Source: Gemmata massiliana
Lineage (GTDB): Bacteria; Planctomycetota; Planctomycetia; Gemmatales; Gemmataceae
DNA: 64,000 nt
NCBI GenBank assembly: GCA_000531095.1
Contig: HG799465.1
Span: 550,368-614,367 of the forward strand
Direction: 5' to 3'
The notes below the pieces were generated by a model. The model did not search any database and was not told where the DNA came from. It worked only from the letters and a program-made list of their open reading frames with translations. This document shows, piece by piece, positions 48,599-57,155 of this stretch (positions within the stretch are counted from its first letter, which is position 1; each line of letters opens with the position of its first letter). Made by a program: the position numbers and the translations under genes.

Positions 48599-50134
48599 TC
48601 AATCGCCACTACCACCAATCGCGCGGGCTACCGCGACGCGCACGTGCAAATTGTCCGCGTCGCGTAATTGAGGCGCCTCCGCAACCGTCAGCTCGAAATC
48701 AGCGACGGCATCGAGAATCGCAATGTGAACCCCCCAGGTCACCGCCGGAGGTTGGGCCAGTAGCGTTGTCAGTTGCTTCACTTCATCTATAGCAGCCAAG
48801 CCCGCAAGTTCGCGAACCGCCGATACCCGTAGGCGCTCGACTCGGGTCGCATCAGTGGCGATGGAGAGGAGTTTCGGGATCGCGTCACGCCGATCGGCGT
48901 GGGCTGCGAACGTGGAAAGCGTTTCGGAAGCGTGAATTCCGAACGTCTTCGGCCGGTGCAAGTGGTCCCACGCAACGGCCGCGATACGCGGGTCTTGTGG
49001 GAGTCGCTCGAGGCAGTACATCGCAGACCTTCGGACTCCGGCGTCGGAGTCACTCAACAATTCCAGCAACGCACTTGCGTCGGACCATTCCTGAAACGGG
49101 GTGGTTCCCCGTTGGCGGATTAATGGATCGGGGTGATTGAGCAGAACAGGTCGGAGTCGACTGCGATCAGCGACAGGATAGTGCTTCCATTTAGGCGCCC
49201 ACAACTGCTCCTCGATCACCTTGGGGGAGGTGTCCGGATCGAGTAGCAGGCGCAGGATATCGGGTAAAGCGAGTGGTCGTGTTTCCTGAACCGCGGACGG
49301 TTTGCACGGCGCTTCAGCGGGCGGAGCCAATTCCTCGGCGGTGAAGGCCAAAAGATCCCGGACGGGTGTGAGCCACCGGCGCACGTGTGCGGCCACTTTC
49401 GGGCTATCGTCACGAGCGTGGAGCAAACAGTCGTAGCGGATCTCGTTTAGGCTCCGGCGGGCGGTGTCACGTATTTGCTCCGCCGGGTGATCGAGTAGCC
49501 CGTGTAGGCAACGGATGACGCGCACGGACGGATAATACTGGAGAGTAGCAGCGGCCTCGGTCGCTACCGCTTTAACGAGATCGCCCGTTGCCGCTACTAA
49601 CGCACTCTCGGCCGCCACCGGTTCGTCCCAATACAGGAGCGCTGCAGTAGCTTCTCTTACCGTCGGGTCCGGGTCCGTCAGCGCGGCCACTTTTAGTCGC
49701 AAATCGGCCGGGTTATCGAAGAAAAACGTCATTCGACCGAGCGCGGCCGCGCGGAGTGGATCATTCGGATCGGTGGCCACTCGCCGCAAGATGTCCGGAC
49801 ACGTGCCCGCGCCCATACGAAGGAGAGCGTGACGTCGGAGAACCGGATCGCTCGTGGCCCACCAGCCCCGCACGGTTTCTTCCGACCAACCCACGTCGAG
49901 GTACTGCATGTCTCGCAGGACCGTTCCGGCCGCTTCGCGGATCTCGGTCGGACGCGAGGTATCAGCCAGTACCCGTTCGAGAATCGGGACGATCCTCCGG
50001 TCCGATACGGCTTCCAGCGCCGGGACGAGGTCGTCCAATTCCTCAGTGGGCAACTCGGGATCGAGGAACCGGTCGAGCAGTCGGAACGTCCACCGGCGGT
50101 CGGCGGATTCGGTAATGGTGTCGTAGGGGATCAT
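48599..50134 (-). CDS. HEAT-repeat protein
   Basis: 511 residues made almost entirely of helix pairs of about 30 residues: LVPALEAVSDRRIVPILERVLADTSRPTEIREAAGTVL, PVLRRHALLRMGAG, DPTVREATAALLYWDE and more. Typical of HEAT-like scaffolds that bind other proteins. No signal peptide or transmembrane segment. Partners unknown. The gene's 3' end faces the orphan riboswitch on the opposite strand, so riboswitch transcripts would run antisense to it. Confidence 0.85.
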   Translation of the reverse strand: MIPYDTITESADRRWTFRLLDRFLDPELPTEELDDLVPALEAVSDRRIVPILERVLADTSRPTEIREAAGTVLRDMQYLDVGWSEETVRGWWATSDPVLRRHALLRMGAGTCPDILRRVATDPNDPLRAAALGRMTFFFDNPADLRLKVAALTDPDPTVREATAALLYWDEPVAAESALVAATGDLVKAVATEAAATLQYYPSVRVIRCLHGLLDHPAEQIRDTARRSLNEIRYDCLLHARDDSPKVAAHVRRWLTPVRDLLAFTAEELAPPAEAPCKPSAVQETRPLALPDILRLLLDPDTSPKVIEEQLWAPKWKHYPVADRSRLRPVLLNHPDPLIRQRGTTPFQEWSDASALLELLSDSDAGVRRSAMYCLERLPQDPRIAAVAWDHLHRPKTFGIHASETLSTFAAHADRRDAIPKLLSIATDATRVERLRVSAVRELAGLAAIDEVKQLTTLLAQPPAVTWGVHIAILDAVADFELTVAEAPQLRDADNLHVRVAVARAIGGSGD

Positions 50135-50240
50135 GCAAACAGCATTGCGGATGCCGAGCGATCGATCAACCCTTTTACAGTCGTGTTGGGCAGGACATTT
50201 TCCGGTAAAATGATCTCATCTCTACACCGGAGGCGAATCC

Positions 50241-50513
50241 GTGCCCAAGCACATCCGCTGCGCCTGTCGGGGCGAGCCGGACTGTCGGCTCTGTTTCGGG
50301 AGAAAGTTCTACGAGTACGAGCCCGGCCCGCGCGGGTGGATGCCGTTCGTTTGCCCCACCTGCTCGGGGACGCGCGAAGTGACCGTGGAGGGCGCGGTAG
50401 AGACGTGCTTCACCTGTGCCGGTACGGGCGCGGTGGACCCGGCCAACCCGCCGCGCGACGACAGCCCGCGCGGGCTGATCCGCAACCTCTGGCGCATCTT
50501 CTTCGGCGGGTGA
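50241..50513 (+). CDS. Small zinc-ribbon protein (DnaJ-type CxxC pairs)
   Basis: 90 residues. Cys pairs at CAC, CRLC, CPTC, CFTC form two zinc sites like the DnaJ cysteine-rich region (CPTCSGTREV, CFTCAGTGAV). Ends in a basic Arg/Trp tail (RGLIRNLWRIFFGG). Preceded by a GGAGG-like ribosome-binding site (cggaggcgaatcc). Possibly binds unfolded protein or nucleic acid. Divergent from the HEAT gene, convergent with the TolC gene. Confidence 0.75.
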   Translation: MPKHIRCACRGEPDCRLCFGRKFYEYEPGPRGWMPFVCPTCSGTREVTVEGAVETCFTCAGTGAVDPANPPRDDSPRGLIRNLWRIFFGG

Positions 50514-50543
50514 AAGCCAGCCGCCGAGAAACCAAAGCGCGTG

Positions 50544-52004
50544 TTACGGCGCCTTGTCTTTTTTGGCCGGCGACGGAGCGGGCGGCATGGTGGGGCCGGG
50601 AGGCGGTCCGGGCCACCAGTCTTCCAGGAGTAACCCGGACAGTTCGGCCGCAGCGCGCCACGCCTCGCCGAGCGCGCGGTTGGCTTCCAGTTGTGCCTCG
50701 GCCAGCGCGCGCTGGGCCTGAATGACCTTCAGATACTCGAACTGTCCGCCCTTAAATGCGGCTAGCGACAGTCTGTACGTTTCTTCCGCGCGCGGGATCA
50801 GATCCTTCTGGTACACCGCGGCTCGGGCGCGAGCCGCCGCGTAACTCTGGTACGCGGTCGCGACGCGAGCGGCCAACTCGTTTTCGACCTGCCCGACCGA
50901 CTGAATCGCCATACCGAGTTCGGCCTTCGCAGCCTGGATGTTCCCCTGATTGCGGTTCCACACCGGCACGGGCATCGCGATCCCGACCGCGCCGTCGTAA
51001 GACTTGTTCTCGAACTGCCGCACGAAGCCGGTGTAGACCGACACGTTCGGGATCGGTTCCGCTTCGGCCCGGGCCACGGCCGCCCGCGCGCGCTCGATTC
51101 CGACGTGCGCAGAACGTACCTGCGGGTGGTACGCCAACACCGCTTCGCGCACCACATCGGCCTCGTACTCGGGTAGCCCCTCGAACGTGCCCGTAACGCT
51201 CGCGGGTATCGTCGCATGCGCGCCCGCAACCGCCGCCAGGCGCCGGTACACGCCGGGCAGTTCCCGCTTCACCGACTGGAGTTCGGCCCGGAACCGCTCG
51301 CGCTCGATCTCCAGTTGGACGTAGTCGAGGCGCGCGAGCTGGCTCGCGTCGAGCAGCGTCTTCCCGTTGGAAACGGCCTCGTCCGCGAGTTTGGCCAGGT
51401 GATCGAGGATCTCGGCGCGTTTTTGAAGCGCGAGGGCTTCATAAAACGCGGACCGGACCGAACCGGCGATCGCGTACCGCTCGGCGACCAGTTCGAGCGT
51501 CGCCTGATCGATTTCCCGCGCCGCGACCGCCTGCGCGAGTGTGAGCTTTTTGCCCGTCACGATCGTCTGCGTGAGTTTCGGAGCGGTAAGGATACCGAGG
51601 CGGTCGCTACTGGACCGGTCGCCGATTTCGTCCCAGTTAACCGCGACTTCGGGGTTCGGGTACAGCCCCGCCTGAACGTGTCGCCCGCGCGCCGCGTCGA
51701 TAGCGAGATTAGCCCGCGCGAGGCGCGGGTTCCGTTCGACCGCCAGCCGAACGAAATCATCGACCCCGGTGGGAGCGGCGGCGACAGGCTGATCGGAACC
51801 CGATGGCGGTGCAGGCTTCTGGTACGCCGCTTGTTGGATCGGCCCCGCGGGGACCGGTCGCGTTGCGGTCGCACGCGGTCCCGGCACAGGCGCGGTGAGC
51901 GGCGACCGCGTCTCGGGTGTCGTGCAGCCACAAGCAAGAGCCGCCAACCCGCCGGTCCACACGAGTGACCGTTTCGGTAGTTCTCGGAGCCTGAATACCC
52001 ACAT
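50544..52004 (-). CDS. TolC-family outer-membrane efflux lipoprotein
   Basis: 486 residues from the ATG at 52004, which has GGAGGG about 6 bases upstream. Lipoprotein signal ending LAALACGC (Cys about residue 27), then a Pro/Ala linker, then two TolC halves of long helices (VDDFVRLAVERNPRLARANLAIDAARGRHVQAGLYPNPEV ... KLTQTIVTGKKLTLAQAVA; AYHPQVRSAHVGIERARAAVARAEAEPIPNVSVYTGF ... SLAAFKGGQFEYLKVIQAQRALAEAQLEANRALGE). Outer-membrane channel for a tripartite pump. It is the only TolC-type gene in the window and could serve the RND pump 25 kb away. Preceded on the same strand by a Cys/His-rich small protein gene. Confidence 0.92.
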   Translation of the reverse strand: MWVFRLRELPKRSLVWTGGLAALACGCTTPETRSPLTAPVPGPRATATRPVPAGPIQQAAYQKPAPPSGSDQPVAAAPTGVDDFVRLAVERNPRLARANLAIDAARGRHVQAGLYPNPEVAVNWDEIGDRSSSDRLGILTAPKLTQTIVTGKKLTLAQAVAAREIDQATLELVAERYAIAGSVRSAFYEALALQKRAEILDHLAKLADEAVSNGKTLLDASQLARLDYVQLEIERERFRAELQSVKRELPGVYRRLAAVAGAHATIPASVTGTFEGLPEYEADVVREAVLAYHPQVRSAHVGIERARAAVARAEAEPIPNVSVYTGFVRQFENKSYDGAVGIAMPVPVWNRNQGNIQAAKAELGMAIQSVGQVENELAARVATAYQSYAAARARAAVYQKDLIPRAEETYRLSLAAFKGGQFEYLKVIQAQRALAEAQLEANRALGEAWRAAAELSGLLLEDWWPGPPPGPTMPPAPSPAKKDKAP

Positions 52005-52067
52005 GACGAACCCTCCGCGTGTCCCCAGCAGAGATTGATCCACCCTCAATTCGTGAGTGAGAACCAA

Positions 52068-52520
52068 CTAACAGCGGAAGGAATGAGCGTACCGCAAAGC
52101 ATCCCGCCCGATGCGTGAAGTGGAGGCGGAAAACGAAAAGGTTACACCAACTAGAGGCGCAACGACAAAGGCGCGTTCATCGGAAACCGGCGAATCAATG
52201 CTCTGGTCGCCGTGACCGTGATCCGAACGCGGCTGCGATCCGGCTACGACGGCCGCGTTCCCCATCGTGTGGTGGTCACACGGTTCACCGGGCGATTCGG
52301 ACGGCGAAGACGGCTCTTGCGCGTGCTCGTCTGAGTGGTTCGGGGCGTTCGCGTGAGATGCGCGGCAGCACTTGCACTTTAGCTTGACCGGAGCAGAAGC
52401 AACCGGCGCGCTGTGTTCCTTCACGAAGCAGCACGGACACAGACCGGCCCCGGTGACCATCCCGGTCACCAAGAAAGCCGCCGTCAGCACCCACGCGACG
52501 ATCGCTCGGAACATTGCCAT
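52068..52520 (-). CDS. Small exported Cys/His-rich protein upstream of TolC gene
   Basis: 150 residues; a start at 52520 or the Met two codons later. Signal segment (FRAIVAWVLTAAFLVTGMVTGAG), then CPCC, KCKCCRASH, HSDEHAQE, CDHHTMG and further His (HGHGD). The layout parallels the protein at 20610-21065 (CTC, KACRCSHH, DHHTCGK). It ends 64 bases before the TolC start. Probable periplasmic metal-binding partner of efflux; no named family recognised. Confidence 0.65.
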   Translation of the reverse strand: MAMFRAIVAWVLTAAFLVTGMVTGAGLCPCCFVKEHSAPVASAPVKLKCKCCRASHANAPNHSDEHAQEPSSPSESPGEPCDHHTMGNAAVVAGSQPRSDHGHGDQSIDSPVSDERAFVVAPLVGVTFSFSASTSRIGRDALRYAHSFRC

Positions 52521-52607
52521 TCGCCCAAATGGTGGCGCTGGGGCACGCGGCCCGCATAACCGCTACATTCATCGGCCGTCAAGAGTGACGAACTTCATAC
52601 GACTTCC

Positions 52608-52635
52608 AGCCCGGGGTTGAAACCCCGGGTGTGGA
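52608..52635. repeat. Palindromic repeat (family C), copy 1
   Basis: Perfect 9-bp stem cccggggtt / aaccccggg (52610-52629) with a 2-base centre, followed by tgtggac. The reverse complement of the whole segment matches 54265-54295. It sits between two divergent small-protein genes. Confidence 0.75.
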
Positions 52636-52697
52636 CTCGGAAGCGCGCCGGCGTCGGGTCGGTGGCCAATTGACCGCAAAAACCGATACTAAACAGC

Positions 52698-53039
52698 ATG
52701 GAGGTACAACCGCGTACAACGGTTTCCCGGTCGGTGCTGGCGCGATACGTTAGCGTCGCGGTGGTTTTAACGTACCTCTTTGCGAGCTTCGTCACACTTC
52801 CGTCCGTGGCCCTCGGTACTGTTGCCGCTCCGAGCGAATCGGCCCCCTCCAGTGAGGAAAGCGGCCCCGAGCCAGAAATGGCCTCGACCGCCACGCGCGT
52901 CACGCACGCAGCGCCTCATGCGGCGGGGTCGCAAACTCATCGCAACGTCCGACTGTACGCGCACTGCGCGCTGACCCAATCGCTCCCCTCTTCCACCCAC
53001 CCTGCCCTTCAATCTGCTCCGTTCTATCTTCGCTGTTAG
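52698..53039 (+). CDS. Small membrane-anchored or exported protein
   Basis: 113 residues. Hydrophobic segment at about 18-40 (YVSVAVVLTYLFASFVTLPSVALG), then a Ser/Pro/Glu-rich stretch and a tail ending APFYLRC. The tail recalls those of the Cys/His-rich proteins (PLYLSFC, AHSFRC), but the Cys/His clusters are absent. It is divergent from the TolC operon and 80 bases before the CNNM/CBS gene. Coding status is likely but not certain. Confidence 0.5.
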   Translation: MEVQPRTTVSRSVLARYVSVAVVLTYLFASFVTLPSVALGTVAAPSESAPSSEESGPEPEMASTATRVTHAAPHAAGSQTHRNVRLYAHCALTQSLPSSTHPALQSAPFYLRC

Positions 53040-53119
53040 TCGGCCCCCTCATTCAGTCTCACCGTACCGGAACAGCCGGCACGGGGTTCCACGGACCGAA
53101 TCTCGAATGAGGATGAGCC

Positions 53120-55321
53120 ATGACCTGTTTCGCCGTCGGCGATCCGGCTAGCACCCACTGGGCGTGGACCGTCACCGGGTTGCTCGCCGTTCCCGCTCTG
53201 GTTGCACTAAACGGGTTCTTCGTTGCCGCCGAGTTCGCGCTCGTCGCGGTGCGCCGAACGCGCCTCGAAGAACTGGTCAACCGAAACACGAGTGGGGCCA
53301 AAGCCGCGCTCGACGCGGTCACCCACCTGGACCGCACCATCGCCGCGACTCAACTCGGCATCACACTGGCCAGCATCGCGTTGGGGTGGGTCGGCGAGCC
53401 GGCCCTGGCCCGATTGATCGAACCGCTCACCGAAGCGATTCTGCCTAGCGCGTGGGCGGCGACTGCGGCACACGCTGTCGCGTTCACCCTCGCCTTCGCC
53501 CTTATCACGTTCATGCACGTTGTCTTCGGGGAACTCATCCCCAAGACGCTCGCGCTTCAAACCCCCGATCAAACTTCACTGTGGGTCGCGGCCCCGCTCA
53601 ACGTGTTCGTCCGGCTGACTCGGCCGTTCGTCGCGCTGCTGAACGGCACCGGCAACCAGATCCTCCGATGGTGCGGCTCCGCGCCCGCCGGGTCCGAGAG
53701 CAACGTTCACTCGGTCGAAGAACTGGCGATGCTGATCGAGGAGACGCGCGAGTCGGGCGTGCTCTCGGCACAACAGGCCGAGTTCGTGCGCAAGGTGTTC
53801 ACCCTGTCGGGCCGAAAGGTGGGCGACTGCATGGTGCCGCGCGAGCGGATGGCGGCCCTGGACCTCAGTACCCCGCCGGACCGGATACTCGAAGCGGTTC
53901 GGTCCGGCGCCCACACGCGGATGCCGGTGTATGATGGCACGCTCGACAAAGTAGTCGGCGTGGTCAACACCAAGGATCTGTTTCACCTGTTCAGTTTGCG
54001 TGGGTTGGTGGTTCTGGAAGACGCGCTCTATCCGCCGCTGTACCTGGACCCCAACGACTGCGTGGCCGACGCGCTGGAACTGTTCCGCAAGGAACGGCGC
54101 CCACTGGCCGTGGTGCGGGACAAGACGGGTCAGGTTCTCGGCCTCATTACCGTAGAGGATGTGCTGGAACAGATCGTCGGCCAGTTGGAAGACGAACACG
54201 ACCGACCAACGCCCCGCTTGCGTCTCGGGCGCCGACCGATGCTGAGCCTCCCGCCGAAACGCGGGTCCACACCCGGGGGTTCAAACCCCGGGCTAGAGAA
54301 GGCACGACCCAAAACACTCCGTGCCTTTGTGACCCCAAATGGGGTCACCGGGAATAGCCCGGGGTTTCAACGACGCGCTAGAGAAGGCACGACCCAAAAC
54401 ACTCCGCGTTTGCAATTCGTTGACAGAGTCCGGCTACAGAAAACGCTCGGAACAAGGTCTCCCCCGTTCCGAGCGTGCGACATGGCCTCGCTTCGATCGT
54501 TTCTCGTAACCCGCTCTCCGAATCTCGTGTGGTTACACCGCGTGGGGATACTGGGCCAGCACCCGTTCGAGCCGGGCCGTCGGGCGAGTGGTCGCGCGGA
54601 TCTTCAGCACCTGGTAAGTAACCCCCATCACGAACAGAGCGAGCAGGGCGAGCCGGACCGGGATCAGCGACGGGTCATTCGGCCCGGTTGCGAACGGCCG
54701 ACCGGTCGGGAACCGCTTCAGCGTTTCGGTCGTGGTGAACACCATGAGCATCAGGAAGCTCATCGAAAGTGCGACGGCCTGCGTGTAACCGGCCCTGCGC
54801 CATGCCCCGCGAGTCGTCAGCGTTCCGATCGCGAGCAGCGCGAGTGTGAAGAGCCCGAACACCTGCCCCGGGGTGAACCCGAGCGTGAAGATGAACCCAA
54901 ACCCGGACACGGTGCCCGCCAGCATGGTGCCGAGGTACCACTTACCGAGCCGGGTCTTCGGGTCGATCTTCCCGTACCGGGCGAACGACACGAGTCCGAA
55001 CCCGATCGGCAGGATGCTCACGGCGGTGTGTGCGATGGTGAGGGCGGTCATGGCTGTCTCCGTTTCTTTAGTTTCAACTTGCAACTGAAGAGATCTACCG
55101 CGCCGCCAGTTGCACCTTGCAACCAAAATTCAGAAAACCTCGTCGCACCGAGAAAGGACCACAGAAGGTGCCTGTTCGGTAGCAAAAATGCGCGGCCGAA
55201 TCGCCGAAAACAAAGCGGCAGATACCCTACAATGACGCCCGGAACTTCACGGGAGGCGGTATGGCACGGGCCGGGCAGACCCACGAGACGCGGACCGCGG
55301 AACAGGAGTTCAACCGGCTGA
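53120..55321 (+). CDS. CNNM/CBS-domain membrane protein (HlyC/CorC family); true C-terminus uncertain
   Basis: Residues 1-200 are a CNNM membrane domain (LVALNGFFVAAEFALVAVRRTRLEEL, helices around 60-165). Residues about 210-355 are two CBS domains (CMVPRERMAALDLSTPPDRILEAV ... RMPVYDGTLDKVVGVVNTKDLF; DALELFRKERRPLAVVRDKTGQVLGLITVEDVLEQIVGQLEDE). The usual transporter-associated C-terminal domain is missing. From about residue 375 the frame runs through a palindromic repeat and then antisense through the membrane-protein gene at 54533-55051, to a stop at 55321. That part is probably not real. The family is linked to magnesium or cobalt efflux. The real end may be near 54250-54510. Confidence 0.75.
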   Translation: MTCFAVGDPASTHWAWTVTGLLAVPALVALNGFFVAAEFALVAVRRTRLEELVNRNTSGAKAALDAVTHLDRTIAATQLGITLASIALGWVGEPALARLIEPLTEAILPSAWAATAAHAVAFTLAFALITFMHVVFGELIPKTLALQTPDQTSLWVAAPLNVFVRLTRPFVALLNGTGNQILRWCGSAPAGSESNVHSVEELAMLIEETRESGVLSAQQAEFVRKVFTLSGRKVGDCMVPRERMAALDLSTPPDRILEAVRSGAHTRMPVYDGTLDKVVGVVNTKDLFHLFSLRGLVVLEDALYPPLYLDPNDCVADALELFRKERRPLAVVRDKTGQVLGLITVEDVLEQIVGQLEDEHDRPTPRLRLGRRPMLSLPPKRGSTPGGSNPGLEKARPKTLRAFVTPNGVTGNSPGFQRRAREGTTQNTPRLQFVDRVRLQKTLGTRSPPFRACDMASLRSFLVTRSPNLVWLHRVGILGQHPFEPGRRASGRADLQHLVSNPHHEQSEQGEPDRDQRRVIRPGCERPTGREPLQRFGRGEHHEHQEAHRKCDGLRVTGPAPCPASRQRSDREQRECEEPEHLPRGEPEREDEPKPGHGARQHGAEVPLTEPGLRVDLPVPGERHESEPDRQDAHGGVCDGEGGHGCLRFFSFNLQLKRSTAPPVAPCNQNSENLVAPRKDHRRCLFGSKNARPNRRKQSGRYPTMTPGTSREAVWHGPGRPTRRGPRNRSSTG
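54265..54406. repeat. Palindromic repeat (family C) with a 30-bp direct repeat
   Basis: Contains gtccacacccggg...aaaccccgggct (54265-54295), the perfect palindrome gtgacccc-aaat-ggggtcac (54329-54348), and tagcccggggtttca (54355-54369), which is the reverse complement of 54281-54295. The 30-mer starting gctagagaaggc occurs at 54292-54321 and again at 54377-54406. It lies inside the read-through end of the CNNM/CBS frame. Confidence 0.75.
54443..54476. terminator. Intrinsic terminator hairpin
   Basis: Perfect 11-bp stem (54443-54453 with 54466-54476) and 12-base loop, between the CNNM/CBS gene and the convergent membrane-protein gene. It supports an end of the plus-strand gene before this point. 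Confidence 0.7.
54533..55051 (-). CDS. Small integral membrane protein
   Basis: 172 residues from the ATG at 55051. Five hydrophobic helices (IAHTAVSILPIGFGLVSF, MLAGTVSGFGFIFTLGF, GQVFGLFTLALLAIGTL, AVALSMSFLMLMVF, RLALLALFVMGVTYQVL). Resembles DUF2306-like membrane proteins, but I am not sure of the family. No catalytic motif. The plus-strand frame of the CNNM/CBS gene runs fully over it in antisense; this gene has the better coding look. Confidence 0.7.
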   Translation of the reverse strand: MTALTIAHTAVSILPIGFGLVSFARYGKIDPKTRLGKWYLGTMLAGTVSGFGFIFTLGFTPGQVFGLFTLALLAIGTLTTRGAWRRAGYTQAVALSMSFLMLMVFTTTETLKRFPTGRPFATGPNDPSLIPVRLALLALFVMGVTYQVLKIRATTRPTARLERVLAQYPHAV

Positions 55322-57113
55322 CGATCGACGGACTTCGGCCACTGGTCGCGCTCCTCGCGCCGAACCCGCCGAAGAAGAAGGGCGACCTCGTCGCCGTCCT
55401 GACGCGAGCGATGACCGACCCGGACCGTGTGCGTGCCCTCTATGACCAGCTCGACCGCATCACTCAACTCGCGGTCCGCGAAGCGACCCACGACCCGAAC
55501 GGGCACTATTCGCGCACCCGATTCGTGGCCAAGTACGGCCGCGAGGTGGCCTGGCACGAACCCGCGCCGGAGCGCAAGTCGGGTTGGTACGACCAGCGCA
55601 GCGACCCGACCCACGCGGCCCTGTTCTTCCCCAACTACGACTACTTACCCACGAACGTGCGCGCGATCTTGCTCAAGTTCGTGCCGGCCCCGGACCCGTT
55701 CCAGATCCGAACGAGCACGGAACTCCCGGCGGAACGGGCACTCGTCTGGCCCAGTTGGTCCGAGAAGCCCTCAAACGAAACCGTTCCAATCCGCGTGCGC
55801 GAAACGGCCCGCGAAGCCGAGGCGGACCTGCCCGCCGTTCTCCGGTTGATCGACGCCGGCAAAATCCGCGTGACCGACAAGAAACACGTCCCGACCGAGG
55901 CGACACGCAAAGCAATAACGGGCGTACTCGCCGGCGGAGATTTCTACACGGCCGAGGACGCAGACGAGCAGCGCGACGACCCGGCCCACGACGTGACCAT
56001 CAAGGCGTTCGCGTGGCCGATGTTGGTCCAGGCCGCGGGGCTCGCGGAGAAGCGCGGAGACGCGCTGAAGCTCACCGCGGCCGGGCGCGACGCCCTAAAC
56101 AAGCCGCCCGCCGACCTGCTGGACAAGGTCTGGGCCGCGTGGCAGAAAACGCACCTGATCGACGAGTTCGCGCGGATCGACGTCATCAAGGGTCAGGGGC
56201 GCGTCGATTTCACGTCGGTCGCCACCCGGCGCAAGGCCGTGCTCAACGTGCTGAAGGACTGTCCGTCGGGCGAGTGGGTCGCGATCGAGGACTTCTGGCG
56301 CCTCATGCGCGGCACCGGGCGCGGGTTCTCGCTCGTCGGGGAACGGGACGCCTGGGAACTCTACCTCTTCGAGCAGGAGTACGGCAGCCTCGGCTACGAC
56401 GACACGCACACCTGGGAACAGCTTCAGGGGCGGTTCATTCTCGCGTTCCTGTTCGAGATCGCGGCCACCGTCGGGTTACTCGATGTGGCCTTCATCCCGC
56501 CCCAAGGCGCCCGGGACGATTTCCGGGGGCGGTGGGGTGCCGACGATCTGTCGTGCTTCAGCCGGTACGACGGGTTGTTGTTCTTTCGCATCAACCCGCT
56601 CGGCGCGTGGTGTTTGGGGCTTGTTGAGAAATACCAGCCCGTAGCCCCACAGAAAACAGACACGCTCCGTATCCTGGCGAATCTGGACGTGGTCGCGACG
56701 CGCCCGCCCGCCGCGGCCGCGGACCGGCTGACGTTGGAGCGCTTCGCCGACGAAACCTCCCCCGCGGTCTGGAAACTGTCCGCGGCGAAGATCATGGGCC
56801 GTAATAACTTCGTACAGCATACATTATACGAAGTTATACGACGTTTGCAATTCGTTGACAGAGTCCGGCTACAGAAGAGACGTTCCTGAGCGACCTTCAC
56901 CAGAAGGCCGGGCAATTAAAAGACGGTGGACCGGCACGGTTGATCGAGTGCGCGACCGAACACGTCGCCGCGGAACTGGCGCACGATCGACAGTTGAAGG
57001 GGAAGTGTGTGCTGGCCGGGGACCGATTAATCGTGGTCCGGGAAGCCGATCTCGCGGCCGTGCGGAAGGCGATTCGCAAGCTCGGGTACGTCTGGCCCCT
57101 CGCGGGCGAGTGA
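55261..57113 (+). CDS. Helicase-associated (XPB/Ssl2-like, PF13625-type) protein, broken by a linker insertion
   Basis: The frame from 55261 is interrupted at 56800 by a 42-bp linker plus a 35-bp fragment. Deleting exactly 56800-56876 joins ..SAAKIMG to ETFLSDLHQKAG.. and gives one 591-residue frame ending at 57113. The C-terminal part (TLRILANLDVVATRPPAAAADRLTLERFADE ... ECATEHVAAELAHDRQLKGKCVLAGDRLIVVREADLAAVRKAIRKLGY) resembles the helicase-C3/XPB-associated domain; the upstream part is winged-helix-like. No ATPase motifs, so it is an accessory or DNA-binding protein, function unknown. I take the break to be artificial. Confidence 0.8.
56800..56841. other. loxP-like mate-pair linker (artefact), reverse orientation
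   Basis: All 42 positions of the 454 mate-pair linker as I remember it (reverse complement of the one at 38620) are present with one mismatch (C at 56815). It breaks a gene, and the 35 bases after it are copied from 54407-54441. Confidence 0.92.
56842..56876. repeat. 35-bp mate tag, exact copy of 54407-54441
   Basis: Identical to 54407-54441 in the same orientation, 2.4 kb upstream. Its position right after the linker fits the second end of one circularised fragment (54407-56799), wrongly kept in the assembly. Confidence 0.88.
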
Positions 57114-57155
57114 CCGTGCGGTGTCGCCCCGACACGCGATCCGGTTCCGGCGCGG

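Noticed and set aside
54265-54406. Possible CRISPR-like direct repeats
   Set aside because: Only two copies of the 30-mer, with an inner palindrome between them and no regular spacers or cas genes.
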